Shown one piece after another: positions 17,211-27,391 of a DNA stretch of 64,000 nucleotides. How positions within the stretch are numbered: the stretch's first letter is position 1; the number at the start of each line of letters is the position of its first letter. This stretch comes from Paragemmobacter kunshanensis (GTDB lineage: Bacteria; Pseudomonadota; Alphaproteobacteria; Rhodobacterales; Rhodobacteraceae). The notes beneath the pieces are model-generated. The model searched no databases, was not told the DNA's origin, and saw nothing but the letters and a program-made list of their open reading frames with translations. The position numbers and the translations under genes were made by a program. Location of the stretch: assembly GCF_011059185.1 (NCBI RefSeq), contig NZ_JAALFE010000010.1, positions 95,059 to 159,058 of the forward strand, in the 5' to 3' direction.

Positions 17211-18272
17211 ATGGATCTGACCTATCTGCTCGACCATGTCGACGAAGCCCTTCTCGGCGCGCTGCTGGGGCTGTTCGTGGGGGGCGTGTTCGGTATCGCG
17301 GCCCAAAGGTCTTCCTTCTGTCTCAGGGCGGCGACCGTGGAATTCGCCCGTGGCCAGCTTGGCCCCCGCACGGCCGTCTGGCTGCTTGCCTTCTCGACGG
17401 CCGTGATCTGGGTTCAGGCGGCGCGGCTGGCCGGGCTCTTTGCCCCGGAAGAGGCACGCATGATGGCGGTCACCGGATCCTGGTCCGGGGCCATCATCGG
17501 CGGGCTGATGTTCGGCGCGGGCATGGTGCTGGCGCGCGGCTGCTCGGGGCGCCTGCTGGTGCTTGCCGCAACAGGCAACCTGCGCTCGGTCATCTCGGGC
17601 CTGGTCTTCGCCGTGACAGCCCAGATGGCGCTGCATGGCTGGCTTTCCCCTTTGCGCAACTGGCTGGCCGGGCTGTGGACAACCCCGAACGGCCGCAACA
17701 TCGACATGCTCGCCACTCTTGGCCTGCCGGACGGGATGGGGCTTGTCCTCGGGCTGGCCACGGCAGGAATGGCACTCTGGCTGGCGGCCCGCCACGCCAT
17801 CGGCTGGGTGCAACTCGTCTTCGCCTCGGGCGTGGGCTTTGCCATCGCGCTCGGCTGGGTGCTGACCTTCAGCCTCTCTCAGCAGGCCTTCGATCCCGTC
17901 ACCGTGACATCCGCCACCTTTTCGGGTCCCTCCGCCAATACGCTGATGTTCTTCCTGACCGAAAGCCCGGACCTGGATTTCGACATCGGCCTGGTGCCCG
18001 GCGTCTTTCTCGGGGCCTTCATCGCCGCCGCCCTGTCGCGCCAGCTTCGGTTTCAGGGCTTTGACGGCGAAAGCCAGATGCGCCGGTCGCTGACAGGGGC
18101 CGTGCTGATGGGCTTCGGGGCGATGCTGGCGGGCGGCTGCGCCATCGGCGCGGGTGTCACCGGCGGCTCGATCTTCGTGGCCACCGCCTGGATCGCGCTG
18201 CTCTGCATGTGGATCGGCGCGGTGATCACCGATTTCCTTGTCGATCAGGCAGGCCGCACCGTGGCGGCCTGA
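17211..18272 (+). CDS. YeeE/YedE-family sulfur-compound permease
   Basis: A 353-residue membrane protein with about nine or ten hydrophobic segments. Family hallmarks are three cysteine motifs: QRSSFCLRAA (about residue 33), ARGCSGRLL (about 107) and AGGCAIGAGVTGG (about 305). In TsuA/YeeE these cysteines pass thiosulfate through the membrane. It runs convergently toward soxH with three bases between stops. SoxT at 31121 is a second family member, so transporters stand at both ends of the sox cluster. Import of thiosulfate for assimilation, or sulfur export or signalling as proposed for SoxT, are both possible. Confidence 0.85.
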   Translation: MDLTYLLDHVDEALLGALLGLFVGGVFGIAAQRSSFCLRAATVEFARGQLGPRTAVWLLAFSTAVIWVQAARLAGLFAPEEARMMAVTGSWSGAIIGGLMFGAGMVLARGCSGRLLVLAATGNLRSVISGLVFAVTAQMALHGWLSPLRNWLAGLWTTPNGRNIDMLATLGLPDGMGLVLGLATAGMALWLAARHAIGWVQLVFASGVGFAIALGWVLTFSLSQQAFDPVTVTSATFSGPSANTLMFFLTESPDLDFDIGLVPGVFLGAFIAAALSRQLRFQGFDGESQMRRSLTGAVLMGFGAMLAGGCAIGAGVTGGSIFVATAWIALLCMWIGAVITDFLVDQAGRTVAA

Positions 18273-18275
18273 TCC

Positions 18276-19229
18276 CTATTCGAATTCCATCTCGGCAAAG
18301 ACCACACCGGCATTCTTCGTGGCCAGTTCCTCGAAGGTGTCCAGATGCGCCCAGGCCGACTGGTCCACGTAATAGGCCCCGGCCAGATCGCCGCCCGCGT
18401 CCAGATGCGCGCCGATCTTCGCCCGCAGATCCACCAGATAATCATGCGTGTAACGCGTCACCTGCGCCAGGTTCGTGGGATGCCCATGGCCGGGGATCAC
18501 GTAAGTCGGGGCAAGCGGCGCGAAAGCCGTCTCCCATGTCTCGATCCAGCAACTGGTGCAGGTGCCTTCAAAGATCGGCGGCATGCGCTCGTGAAAGGCG
18601 ATGTCGCCTGCGATCATCATCGACCAGGCCGGTATCCAGACCTGCGTATCCCCGGGCGAATGCGCAGGCCCCAGATGCAGCACCTCGACTGTGACACCCC
18701 CCATCTCCACCACCTTGCGGTCGGTGAAGGTCTCGCTCGGCAGGGCGATCACCGTGCCCTCGGCATTCGGCCCGGCATAGCGCTGCAGCGCCGCCAGATC
18801 CTGCGCCGACCCATCGGCGAATTCCGCCGCCGCCTCTTCATGGGCAAGGATCGGCACGCCCTGCGCCGCCCAATAGCCATTGCCCAGCATGGAATGGCCC
18901 TGCCCGTTCTCGTTGATCACCAGCCGGACAGGCTGCGCAGTCACCGCCCGGATCTCGGCATGCAGCGCCTCGGCCAGCTTCCAGCTCGCCCCGGAATTCA
19001 CCACGATCACCCCGTCCCCCGTCACGATGAAGGACAGGTTGTTGTTATGTCCCGCATTCTCCATCGTCGGCGGCGCCGTGGCCCCGATGGCGGAAAAGAC
19101 ATGCGGGATCACCTCGACAGGTTTCGAATAAAGCACCGATTGCGGATACTGGTCCGCGATATCCTCTGACGCGGACAGGGGCATTCCTGCCCAGGTGGCG
19201 GCCATCAGCCAGGCAAGGCGCATCCGCAT
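18276..19229 (-). CDS. soxH: SoxH-like periplasmic metallo-hydrolase
   Basis: A 317-residue metallo-beta-lactamase-fold protein, last gene of the sox operon. It opens with a signal peptide (RLAWLMAATWAGMPLSASE). The zinc-site motif is altered: NENGQGHSMLGN stands where HxHxDH is expected, while HSPGDTQVW, AGDIAFHERMPP and PGHGHPTN are recognisable. This variant is typical of SoxH and quinoprotein-relay hydrolases. ATG 19229 overlaps the soxG stop as TGATG. In Paracoccus, SoxG and SoxH are not required for thiosulfate oxidation, and their substrate is unknown. Confidence 0.8.
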   Translation of the reverse strand: MRMRLAWLMAATWAGMPLSASEDIADQYPQSVLYSKPVEVIPHVFSAIGATAPPTMENAGHNNNLSFIVTGDGVIVVNSGASWKLAEALHAEIRAVTAQPVRLVINENGQGHSMLGNGYWAAQGVPILAHEEAAAEFADGSAQDLAALQRYAGPNAEGTVIALPSETFTDRKVVEMGGVTVEVLHLGPAHSPGDTQVWIPAWSMMIAGDIAFHERMPPIFEGTCTSCWIETWETAFAPLAPTYVIPGHGHPTNLAQVTRYTHDYLVDLRAKIGAHLDAGGDLAGAYYVDQSAWAHLDTFEELATKNAGVVFAEMEFE

Positions 19230-20134
19230 CACGCCTCCACGAAGCGATAGCCGCTTTCCGCCCGCTCCACCCGCCCGATCCCGCCGCCCGGCAGGTGATA
19301 GCCGATCATCGGCATCCCCCCCTCGGCCAGCCGCTCCAGCAAGGCGACCCGCGTCGCCGCCGCCATCGCCCCATCCTGATCAGAGCCCGAGGCCCAGTCC
19401 GGCCGCTCGAAGGCCACGTGATGATTGCCGATGGCATCGCCCACGACCATCGCCCCCCCGGCCCCGATCTCCCAGGCCAGATGTCCGGGCGTATGACCCG
19501 GCGTCAGCCGCGCGATGATCCCCGGCAGCACCTCGTCGCCATCCGCGACAAGCCGCACCACATCGGCAATCACCGCAAGCCGCCGCGCCGCGCCGACGGC
19601 GAAACTCGCCCGCGCCTCGCCGATGCTGTCCACCGTGGCCGGGTCCATCCAGTAGTCGAATTCCGCCTGCCCCATCACGAATTCCGCCGCCGGAAAGACC
19701 GGCTCGTCGAATTCATCCAGCAGACCCCACAGATGATCGGGATGCCCATGGGTGAACAGCACATGCGTCACCTCCTCTTCGCTGATCGCCAGCACCTCCA
19801 TCGCCTCGGCCAGCTTTCCCGCGCTCGGCTGGAAATCCGGGCCTGATCCCACGTCGAACAGCACGACATTCGCGCCATCGCGCAGCAGCGACACATTGCA
19901 GGGCGGCGTCAGCTGATCCGTGGGCAGGCCATATCTGGCGACGATCTCCGCCATCTCGTCCTGCGGCATCCCCCCCAGGATGAAATCCCCCGGCAGGACC
20001 AGCGATCCGTCCGACAGCGTGTCGATCTGCACCCCGCCCAGCGTCAGCGTCGATCCCGCCCAAAGCCGCCGGGGAAGCATCGGCCCCGCGGCCGTGGCCA
20101 GCGCGGCAGTCAGGATATGGCGTCGTGTCAGCAT
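19229..20134 (-). CDS. soxG: SoxG-like metallo-beta-lactamase-fold hydrolase
   Basis: A 301-residue exported hydrolase. The N-terminus MLTRRHILTAALATAAG is a twin-arginine signal; ATG 20134 is chosen so that the RR lies at residues 4-5 (ATG 20167 would add eleven residues). The metal site has FTHGHPDHLWG (HxHxDH), then TPGHTPGH and VVGDAIGNHH. Position between soxF and soxH matches soxG of Paracoccus, where the protein has nearly the same length. It may hydrolyse a thiol ester or persulfide-like compound, but this is inference. Confidence 0.8.
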   Translation of the reverse strand: MLTRRHILTAALATAAGPMLPRRLWAGSTLTLGGVQIDTLSDGSLVLPGDFILGGMPQDEMAEIVARYGLPTDQLTPPCNVSLLRDGANVVLFDVGSGPDFQPSAGKLAEAMEVLAISEEEVTHVLFTHGHPDHLWGLLDEFDEPVFPAAEFVMGQAEFDYWMDPATVDSIGEARASFAVGAARRLAVIADVVRLVADGDEVLPGIIARLTPGHTPGHLAWEIGAGGAMVVGDAIGNHHVAFERPDWASGSDQDGAMAAATRVALLERLAEGGMPMIGYHLPGGGIGRVERAESGYRFVEA

Positions 20135-20202
20135 CTTCTTGTCCGTCTCTGCGAAAGGTGCGGGCATCCCGCCAGGATGCCCGCCAGTCTGGGAGGAACG
20201 CG

Positions 20203-21468
20203 TCAGCCGAACATGTCGGCGGTGATCCCGGCATACCAGCCGAGGGATTCCTCGTAGGTTGCCTTGCGCAGCGCGGCATCCTCGCCCGTCGCGCTGATGA
20301 AACTGTCGACCGAGGCGATCTTTTCCGGCGTCGGCTCATAGGATGCGCCGACCTTCACCCCATCCTCGGGCGCGATCAGCGACCAGCAGGTATTGGTGTA
20401 TTTCGCAGGGAAAGCCTTCGATCCCGTCAGTTCCGCCCGGATCGTCATCACAGCCACCTTGGCCTGGCTGTTGGCGGCAAAGCCCGATTTCGGCATGTCG
20501 CCCTGCGCGCTGGAATCGCCCAGCACATAGACATTCTCATCCGCCTTGGACTTCATGCTGTCGGGATGCACGGGCGCCCAGCCGCTGTCATCGGTCACCC
20601 CGGCGATCTGGGCGATCTTGCCCGCGATCTGGCCCGGGATCACGTTGCAGCAATCCACCTTCTGCACCTCGCCATCGACGACGATCTCCATCGTCTCGGG
20701 GCGCACCTCGACCGCGGCACCCCCGAATTCGGGGCCGACCCATTCCACCATGCCGTCATAATGCAGCCCCCAGCCTTCCTCGAACAGCGCCTGCTTGGAA
20801 TACTTGTCCTTGGGATCAAGGATCAGGATCTTCGCCGTCGGGTTCTTCTGCTTCAGGACATGCGCCACCATGCTGATCCGCTCATAGGGGCCGGGCGGGC
20901 AGCGATAGGGATTGGGCGGCGCGACCATGGCGAAGGTGCCGCCCTCGGGCATCGCCTCCACCATCGCCTTCAGAAGCTGCGTCTGCGGCCCGGCCTTGTA
21001 GGCATGGGGCATGATCTCGGCATGCGCATCGACCGACCAGCCGGGAACCGAGCCCTCCTTGAAATCTATCCCCGGCGACAGGATCAGCCGATCATAGGGC
21101 AGCACCTGCCCCCCGGCCAGCGTCACCGTCCGCGCGGCCCGGTCCACGCCCGTGGCCATGTCGTTGATGACCGTCACCCCGCCCGCGGCCACCTTGTCAT
21201 AGCCGTGCTGCAGGCTTTCGAATTCCCGGAACCCGCCGATATAGAGGTTGGAGAAGAAGCAGGTCGTGTAGATCGGATTTGCCTCGACCAGCGTCACATC
21301 CAGCGCGCCTGCGCTGTCCTTGGCAAGGTAGCGTGCCGCCGTGGCCCCGCCGGCACCGCCCCCGATGATCACCACCCGGGGCTTTGCCTGCCCCCAGACC
21401 ATGGGCGCAGACAGGGCTGCCCCCGCCGCAAGGGTCGTTCCGATGAAAAGACGTCTGTTCAGTTTCAT
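20203..21468 (-). CDS. soxF: SoxF, FAD-dependent sulfide dehydrogenase flavoprotein
   Basis: A 421-residue periplasmic flavoprotein like FccB. The signal has NRRLFIGTT (twin-arginine). VVIIGGGAGGATAARYLA binds FAD. Redox cysteines are expected at YRCPPGPYER and NTCWSLIAPEDG. SoxF with SoxE can oxidise sulfide in vitro and stimulates or reactivates the Sox core. Its Shine-Dalgarno (GGGAGGA) is clear. soxE lies 60 bp upstream in the same direction, as in Paracoccus. Confidence 0.93.
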   Translation of the reverse strand: MKLNRRLFIGTTLAAGAALSAPMVWGQAKPRVVIIGGGAGGATAARYLAKDSAGALDVTLVEANPIYTTCFFSNLYIGGFREFESLQHGYDKVAAGGVTVINDMATGVDRAARTVTLAGGQVLPYDRLILSPGIDFKEGSVPGWSVDAHAEIMPHAYKAGPQTQLLKAMVEAMPEGGTFAMVAPPNPYRCPPGPYERISMVAHVLKQKNPTAKILILDPKDKYSKQALFEEGWGLHYDGMVEWVGPEFGGAAVEVRPETMEIVVDGEVQKVDCCNVIPGQIAGKIAQIAGVTDDSGWAPVHPDSMKSKADENVYVLGDSSAQGDMPKSGFAANSQAKVAVMTIRAELTGSKAFPAKYTNTCWSLIAPEDGVKVGASYEPTPEKIASVDSFISATGEDAALRKATYEESLGWYAGITADMFG

Positions 21469-21528
21469 GCGCGTGTCCTCCCTGATTGCGAATGATCCGG
21501 ACCCGGTTTCTCCGGGCCTCGCGGCTTG

Positions 21529-22233
21529 TCACTTCAGCGTGGCGAAATAGGCAGCCAGGGCTGCAATCTCGTCATTCGACAGGCGCCCCGCCATCATCTG
21601 CATCACCGGATGGGGGCGCAGCCTGTCCTTGTAGGCATGCATGGCGACGACGAAATCCTCTTCCGGCCAGCCAGTCACCGACGGGATGCCCTGATCCGAT
21701 CCATCCGCCTGATGGCAGGTCGTGCATTCCGACGACAGGTAGGCGCCGTAATCCGGATCCCCCTGAATGGCGAGGATCGCGGGATCCACCGCATGATCCG
21801 TCATGATCGCCGTCGGCTCCGCCTCGGGGATGTCGCGCGGCTTGTCCGACCATTCGCGGATATAGGCCAGAAGCGCCAACCGCGCCTCGGGATCCGCCAT
21901 GCCGCGATAATTCATCCGCGTGCCGGAAACCAGGGCCTTGGGATTGTGGACATAGGCATCCAGCGTCTCCAGCGTCCAGGTCAGCCCATCCGCCCCCATC
22001 CGCGCCATCGACTTGGAATAGGTGAAATCCTCAAGCGCCCCGGCCCGACGCCCGAACAGCCCGTTCAACCGCGGCCCGACCCGGTTCTTCGCCCCTTCCC
22101 CGATCTGGTGGCAGGCGGAACATTGCTTCTTGAACAGCGCCTCGCCCCGTTCGGCATCCCCGATCTCCTCCGCCCCCGCCGCCACGGCAGCAAGGGCGAA
22201 GAGGGCCAGCAGCGATGGAAACCGGCCCCCCAT
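21529..22233 (-). CDS. soxE: SoxE, diheme c-type cytochrome
   Basis: A 234-residue exported cytochrome c with two heme sites, CSACH near residue 40 and CTTCH near residue 170. A signal peptide covers the first 22 residues. It is the electron partner of SoxF. ATG 22233 is preferred because GGAG lies eight bases upstream; a GTG at 22242 would overlap the soxD stop. The N-terminal domain resembles the C-terminal cytochrome of SoxD (AGALEDFTYSKSMARM versus [14 protein letters not shown]), which suggests an old domain duplication. Confidence 0.9.
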   Translation of the reverse strand: MGGRFPSLLALFALAAVAAGAEEIGDAERGEALFKKQCSACHQIGEGAKNRVGPRLNGLFGRRAGALEDFTYSKSMARMGADGLTWTLETLDAYVHNPKALVSGTRMNYRGMADPEARLALLAYIREWSDKPRDIPEAEPTAIMTDHAVDPAILAIQGDPDYGAYLSSECTTCHQADGSDQGIPSVTGWPEEDFVVAMHAYKDRLRPHPVMQMMAGRLSNDEIAALAAYFATLK

Positions 22234-22238
22234 CCCCG

Positions 22239-23378
22239 TCACTCCGCGAAAGTCGCCAGATAGGCGATGATCGCATCGCGTTCCTCGGGCTTCTTCAGGC
22301 CCGCGAAGGTCATCTTCGTGCCCTTCATGAAGGCCTTGGGGTTCTCGAGGAAGGCATGCAGGCTTGCCGCATCCCAGACCAGCCCGCCCGCCGCCATTTC
22401 CGCCAGCGGTTTGGAATACTTGAACCCGTCCACCGTTCCGGCCGCCCGGTCGATCATCCCGTTCAGCACCGGCCCCGTCGCGTTCTTCGCGCCGTCACCC
22501 ACCTTGTGGCAGGCCGCGCATTTCTTGAAGACCTTCTCGCCCGCCGCGATCAGCTCCGGATCAGCCCCCGCCTCCTCGACCACGGCCTCCTCGACCACGG
22601 CCTCCTCCGCCACGGCTTCCGGCTCGGCCGCGGGCTCTTCCACGACCGCCTCGCCTTCCGCCGCCACGGCGACAACCTCAGCCCCGCCTTCCGTCGCCAC
22701 CGCGGCGCGCAGGTCCGGCAGGCTGCCCGCCGGACGCCCGTCCGGATCTTCCGGCGTCACGTTCAGATCAACCGCGCGCTTGGTGATCTTTGGCACACCT
22801 TCCGCGCAACCCGTCATGCAGGGCTCGCCCTTGAACAGCACATATTCCGTCTCGGGGCGGTCATCGGGATAGAAGCCGTCATTGTTGGGCAGGACGATCT
22901 CGGTGAAATTCTCGTTCGTCAGGACGAAATCCTCGTCCACCAACCCGTTGGAATACAGAAGGAAGGCGGTGATCGCATAGGTCTCGTCCACGCTCACCGT
23001 CTGGGCCGAACCGAAGGGCATCGACCGATGCACATAATCCCAGACCGTCGAAAGATGCGGCCAGTAGCTGCCGATGGTCTTCACCGGGCGCGGATCGGTC
23101 AGCGACCCCTCGCCCCCGGCCAGCACCGGCCAGCTGTCCAGCCCTTCGGCGAATTCCCCATGGCAAGAGGCGCATTTGTCAGCAAACACCTCTTCCCCGG
23201 TCAGCACATCCCCCGACCCGGGCTTCAGCCCCTGCCCGTCCGGCAGCACGGACACGTCCCAGGCGGCAATCTCTTCGGGCAGCGCCGCCCGGCCCAGCCC
23301 CAGCGTTTCGGCCATGACCGGGCCCGTGGTCAGGAAAAGCGCGCAGGAGGCCAGCAGAAGCTTACGCGATCTCGACAT
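22239..23378 (-). CDS. soxD: SoxD, diheme cytochrome subunit of sulfane dehydrogenase SoxCD
   Basis: A 379-residue periplasmic cytochrome with heme motifs CASCH near residue 65 and CAACH near 287. ATG 23378 is chosen: GGGGAGGT stands seven bases upstream, and a signal peptide ([19 protein letters not shown]) follows. It overlaps soxC by 17 bases. SoxC oxidises the cysteine-bound sulfane sulfur on SoxY and passes six electrons to SoxD. The two cytochrome domains are joined by an acidic Ala/Val/Glu linker coded by a 15-bp tandem repeat (22571-22615). An extra CMTGC pair lies between the domains. Confidence 0.93.
   Translation of the reverse strand: MSRSRKLLLASCALFLTTGPVMAETLGLGRAALPEEIAAWDVSVLPDGQGLKPGSGDVLTGEEVFADKCASCHGEFAEGLDSWPVLAGGEGSLTDPRPVKTIGSYWPHLSTVWDYVHRSMPFGSAQTVSVDETYAITAFLLYSNGLVDEDFVLTNENFTEIVLPNNDGFYPDDRPETEYVLFKGEPCMTGCAEGVPKITKRAVDLNVTPEDPDGRPAGSLPDLRAAVATEGGAEVVAVAAEGEAVVEEPAAEPEAVAEEAVVEEAVVEEAGADPELIAAGEKVFKKCAACHKVGDGAKNATGPVLNGMIDRAAGTVDGFKYSKPLAEMAAGGLVWDAASLHAFLENPKAFMKGTKMTFAGLKKPEERDAIIAYLATFAE
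22571..22615. repeat. 15-bp tandem repeat in soxD linker
   Basis: Three head-to-tail copies of CCTCCTCGACCACGG, the third with two changes, keep the soxD frame and encode repeated VVEEA on the minus strand. It lengthens the flexible linker between the cytochrome domains and is a likely site of length change between strains. Confidence 0.85.
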
Positions 23379-24657
23379 TCTCGACCTCCCCATCCGCCTT
23401 GACCCACCAGGTCTGGATGCCGTTGTTGTGATAGACATTGTTCAGGCCGCGGATTTCGCGCAGGGCCTGCTTGGTGGGCTGCACATAGCCCGTCTCGTCC
23501 ACCGCCCGCGATTGCAGGAACAGCTCCGACCCGTCCCAGTCGATATCCAGATGGAACCGCGTCAGCGCCTTCTTCTTGGCATCGCCCGAGATGCGCGCCG
23601 TCTGCCAGTTGCGCCCGCCATCCAGCGACACATCCACCCGGTTAATCGCCCCGTTGCCCGACCAGGCCAGTCCGCTGATCACCAGCGGCCCCTTGCCATG
23701 CCGGATCGGCACCTGCGGGCTGGGCGAGGTGATGACCGATTTCGCATCCATCACCCAGGTCCATTTCCGCGCCCGGCCATCGGGCATCAGATCGGTATAC
23801 TTCGACGTCTCTTCCCGGCTTTCCACCGCGCGGTCATAAACCCCGATCCGGCGCAGCCACTTCACCCACATGTTGCCTTCCCAGCCCGGCACGACCAGCC
23901 GGACAGGATAGCCATGTTCCTTGCGCAGCGCCTCGCCATTGGCAAAGAAGGCGACCATCACATCGTCCAGCGCCTTTTCCATCGGGATGGACCGCCCGTT
24001 CGAAGACGCATCCGCCCCCTCGACATAGACCCATTTCCCTTCCGTCTGCACCCCGGCCTCGGCCAAGAGGTCGCGCAGCATGACGCCGGTATATTCCATG
24101 TTGTGGATCATGCCTTGGGTGTACTGGCAGCCCTCAAGCTGCGCGCCACCCCATTCCATGCCCCCATTCGCCGCGCATTCGCAGAAGGCCGTCGTCACAT
24201 GGCGCGGGAAGCGGGTCAGATCCTCATAGGTAAAGACCAGCGGCCGATCAACCAGCCCGTTGATCATCAGCCGGTAATCCTGCTTCGACAATTCGATGGC
24301 GCCGGAATGGTGCCGTTCAAAGGCGCAGCCCTGCGGCGTGATCGTGCCTTCCAGCGCATGGATCGGCGTGAAGTTGATCGACGAAACCGGGCTTTCCGTC
24401 AGCCATTCCACATTGCGCCGCGTGACATGGGATTCAAACCGGATCGGCATGCCATAGGGCGCCGCATCCACCGCATCCCCGAACGAGGATGCCCAGTCCT
24501 GCACCTCGGTGATCAGCGGATCGGGCCCTTCCGCCCGCGCCGCCCCGGCCCCCGCCACCAGCCCGGCCCCGGCCAGGGCCGAGTTGCGCAGGAAACCCCG
24601 GCGCGACGGGCCGCGCCCCTCTTTCGTCGTCTCTTCAGACATGCGTTCGTCAGTCAT
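23362..24657 (-). CDS. soxC: SoxC, molybdenum-cofactor subunit of sulfane dehydrogenase
   Basis: A 431-residue sulfite-oxidase-family protein without its own heme. The twin-arginine signal is [15 protein letters not shown] (about residues 18-32). The molybdopterin region has FCECAANGG, whose cysteine should bind molybdenum, followed by [11 protein letters not shown] and [12 protein letters not shown]. With SoxD it oxidises the sulfane sulfur after SoxXA has loaded thiosulfate on SoxY. Presence of soxCD predicts complete oxidation to sulfate without sulfur globules. ATG 24657 has AAGGA upstream; ATG 24642 is an alternative. Confidence 0.95.
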   Translation of the reverse strand: MTDERMSEETTKEGRGPSRRGFLRNSALAGAGLVAGAGAARAEGPDPLITEVQDWASSFGDAVDAAPYGMPIRFESHVTRRNVEWLTESPVSSINFTPIHALEGTITPQGCAFERHHSGAIELSKQDYRLMINGLVDRPLVFTYEDLTRFPRHVTTAFCECAANGGMEWGGAQLEGCQYTQGMIHNMEYTGVMLRDLLAEAGVQTEGKWVYVEGADASSNGRSIPMEKALDDVMVAFFANGEALRKEHGYPVRLVVPGWEGNMWVKWLRRIGVYDRAVESREETSKYTDLMPDGRARKWTWVMDAKSVITSPSPQVPIRHGKGPLVISGLAWSGNGAINRVDVSLDGGRNWQTARISGDAKKKALTRFHLDIDWDGSELFLQSRAVDETGYVQPTKQALREIRGLNNVYHNNGIQTWWVKADGEVENVEIA

Positions 24658-24682
24658 TGGCGCACGGTCCTTTTCGCTGATC

Positions 24683-26377
24683 TCAAATGCCGGTCACGGT
24701 GACCGAATCTCGCGGTTCCACCTTCACGGTGCCAAGCTTGCGGATATGGGCCTCGACCACGTCCCAGATCTGCGGCCCTTCGGTGCCTTCGTTCACGCTG
24801 GCCCAACCGGCCACCGTGTAGGATTTCGCGGCATCAATCGCCTCGCCCGTATCGGTCAGCGTCAGGTTGCCGATGCGCTTGCCGATCTCCTGCGTGACGT
24901 CGATGGAAAACCCAAGGCCGCCCACCCGCACCATGTCGCCGCCCTGCTGGTAATAGGGGTCGGGGTTGAACAGGTTGTCGGCCACGTCCTCAAGGATTGT
25001 CCGCAGCGTCTCGCCCGTCATCTCGGTCCGGTAGCAGGCGCCATAGGTCATCGAGGTGACGTTGTGGATATCCTCGCGCGTGATCGCATCGCCTGGCATC
25101 AGCGATGCCCCCCAGCGCACCCCGGGCGACATGGCGATCTGCGCATCGCGTTCCGACCGGATCGCATCGCAGATCAGATCATCCCAGGTCCCTTGGAAAT
25201 TGCCGCGCCGGTAAAGCAGGCTTTCCGTCGTGCCGATCTTCTCTTCCATCTGCTCTTTGAACGGCGCGCGTTCCGTCTCGATCATCGCGGCCATGTCGGC
25301 ATCCGGCGTGATCACGTCTGCAAAGATGGGGATCAGCTTGTGCCTGAAGCCCATCATCCGCCCGTCCCGCACATCCAGATCGACCCGGCTCACGAATTTC
25401 CCGTGGCTGCCCGAGGCGATCAGGATCGTCTCGCCCACCAGAACCGGCTCGGGGATCGCGTCATGGGTATGGCCGGTCAGGATCACGTCGATCCCCTTCA
25501 CCCGCCCCGCCATCTTGCGGTCCACGTCGAACCCGTTATGCGACAGGCAGACCACCAGATCGACACCCTCGGCGCGAACCTCGTCCACCATCTCCTGCAT
25601 GCGCTCTTCGCGGATGCCGAAGCTGTATTCGGGGAACATCCATTTCGGGTTCGCGATGGGCATATAGGGGAAGGCCTGCCCGATCACCGCGATCCGCACG
25701 CCGCCGCGTTCAAAGATCGTATAGGGCTCGAAGGCCGGCTCATCCCATTCCGCGTCGAAGATATTCGCGCCAAGGAACGGGAATTTCAGCTGTGTCTCGA
25801 CGATCTCCTTCACTCGCTCGGTGCCATAGGTCCATTCCCAATGGCTCGTCATCGCCTCGACGCCCAGCGCATTCATCACATTCACCATGTCCTGACCCTT
25901 GGTCAGGAAACTGCTCATCGACCCGTGCCAGGTATCCCCTCCATCCAGGATCAGCGCCTCGGGCCGCGCCGCGCGGATGGATTTCACCACCCTCGCCACC
26001 CGATCCATCCCGCCCATGCGGCCATAGGTCTTGCCCAGCGCGGTGAAGTCCTCGTAGGTCAGCGCATAGGCCTCGGGCGAGGCCGGGGTCAGCTTGAACA
26101 TCTCGATGAAGTCGCGGCCCACCACATGCGGCGGCTTGCCCTTCGCATCGCCCACGCCGATGTTCCATTCCGGCTCGCGGAACCAGATCGGCTTCAACTG
26201 GGCGTGGATGTCGGTGACATGCACCAGCGTGACATTCCCGAAATCCTCGAAGGCCAGAAGCTGGTCCTCGGTCAGCGCCTGCTGCGCCGCCAGCTTCGAC
26301 CAGTTGCCGAACCCCGATATCCCCAGGATGGCCGAAGCCGCCACCGATGCCTGCAGGAATTCGCGCCGCGTGATCAT
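24683..26377 (-). CDS. soxB: SoxB, thiosulfohydrolase
   Basis: A 564-residue dimanganese hydrolase of the 5'-nucleotidase fold, which removes the terminal sulfonate from SoxY as sulfate. The signal is ITRREFLQASVAASAILG (twin-arginine). Metal motifs are VTDIHAQL, LDGGDTWHGS, SHWEWTYG, SHNGFDVDR and TGHTHDAIPEP. ATG 26377 is chosen because AGAGGAGA stands upstream; open frame to 26410 is an unneeded extension. The gap of about 120 bp to soxA is the largest inside the operon apart from those before and after soxX. Confidence 0.96.
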   Translation of the reverse strand: MITRREFLQASVAASAILGISGFGNWSKLAAQQALTEDQLLAFEDFGNVTLVHVTDIHAQLKPIWFREPEWNIGVGDAKGKPPHVVGRDFIEMFKLTPASPEAYALTYEDFTALGKTYGRMGGMDRVARVVKSIRAARPEALILDGGDTWHGSMSSFLTKGQDMVNVMNALGVEAMTSHWEWTYGTERVKEIVETQLKFPFLGANIFDAEWDEPAFEPYTIFERGGVRIAVIGQAFPYMPIANPKWMFPEYSFGIREERMQEMVDEVRAEGVDLVVCLSHNGFDVDRKMAGRVKGIDVILTGHTHDAIPEPVLVGETILIASGSHGKFVSRVDLDVRDGRMMGFRHKLIPIFADVITPDADMAAMIETERAPFKEQMEEKIGTTESLLYRRGNFQGTWDDLICDAIRSERDAQIAMSPGVRWGASLMPGDAITREDIHNVTSMTYGACYRTEMTGETLRTILEDVADNLFNPDPYYQQGGDMVRVGGLGFSIDVTQEIGKRIGNLTLTDTGEAIDAAKSYTVAGWASVNEGTEGPQIWDVVEAHIRKLGTVKVEPRDSVTVTGI

Positions 26378-26499
26378 CCGTCTGTCTCCTCTGGGCATGC
26401 GTCCACGCATCGCGCCTATGGCGCGTCCGTGCTGCCCGATTGTCCCGAAAACCCGCGCCCCTGGATCACACCCGGGGCGCGCGGCAATGCCTCAAGCGG

Positions 26500-27363
26500 T
26501 CAGTGACGAACCGACACGCCTTCCACGCTCAGCCCGTTCCCGCGCGACGCGACATACAGTTCCAACGCCTTGAACTCGTCCGAATCCGGCTTGAACGTCT
26601 CGGCCCGCGTGTCGCGGACACAGCCCACAAAGCGCTGCTGTGCCGAAAGAATCCCCGCATCCTTCAGTCGATAGACCGGGAACCCGTTGATCTGACCCTG
26701 CGACAGGTGATCGGCCCGGATCATCTGGCCCTGATTGTCCTCGTGGCAATTCGCGCAAGACATCTCAAGCTGGCCAAAGCGGGTGTAATAGATCTCCTTG
26801 CCCTTTTCCCAGAACGGGGCCGCGGCGCCGTCGATGGCCACATTCACCACCTCGCCCCGCGACTGCATGGAGATCAGCGCCAGCATGTCCTTCATCTTGT
26901 CGCTGGTCATGCCCCAGGCCTCAAGGCCCATCCGCTCGGTCACGCATTCGTTGACATAGTTCTCGACCGTCATCAGCGCGCCCGTCCCGGCATCGACGCG
27001 CGGCGTCACAGCGCGCAGGCCCTTCATCGACTCGGGCCCTTCATGGCAACCGGCGCAGCTTTCGCCCTTGGCCCCGATCTCCTGGTTCCACAGATCCATC
27101 CCCCGGTCGACAAAGACCATCCCGGGATTGTCGAAATCGTCCCGCTGCAGATCGCGCGTCTCATCCTCGCGGTAATGCCAGCCGGAATAGATCGTATCCA
27201 TCACATCCTTCAGATGATCCGGCGCCGTCGTCGTCGTCACGAACTCGATCGCGCCATCGTCGGTCTCGACGACCAGCGTATCCTCGACCGGGTCGGCAAG
27301 GGCCGTGCCCGCAAGGGCAAGGCCAAGGGCCGTGGCGGCCAATCCTGATTTGGTTGCTCGCAT
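26500..27363 (-). CDS. soxA: SoxA, diheme cytochrome subunit of SoxXA
   Basis: A 287-residue exported cytochrome. Heme motifs are CAGCH (about residue 104) and CANCH (about 204). The active-site cysteine that becomes a persulfide heme ligand is in FVGCVRDTRAETF near residue 247. The diheme form is the Paracoccus/Rhodovulum type. SoxXA joins thiosulfate oxidatively to the SoxY cysteine. A signal peptide occupies residues 1-23, and GGGAGGA precedes the start. Confidence 0.95.
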   Translation of the reverse strand: MRATKSGLAATALGLALAGTALADPVEDTLVVETDDGAIEFVTTTTAPDHLKDVMDTIYSGWHYREDETRDLQRDDFDNPGMVFVDRGMDLWNQEIGAKGESCAGCHEGPESMKGLRAVTPRVDAGTGALMTVENYVNECVTERMGLEAWGMTSDKMKDMLALISMQSRGEVVNVAIDGAAAPFWEKGKEIYYTRFGQLEMSCANCHEDNQGQMIRADHLSQGQINGFPVYRLKDAGILSAQQRFVGCVRDTRAETFKPDSDEFKALELYVASRGNGLSVEGVSVRH

Positions 27364-27391
27364 GCGCTTGTCCTCCCTGTCGGCGCTGCGG

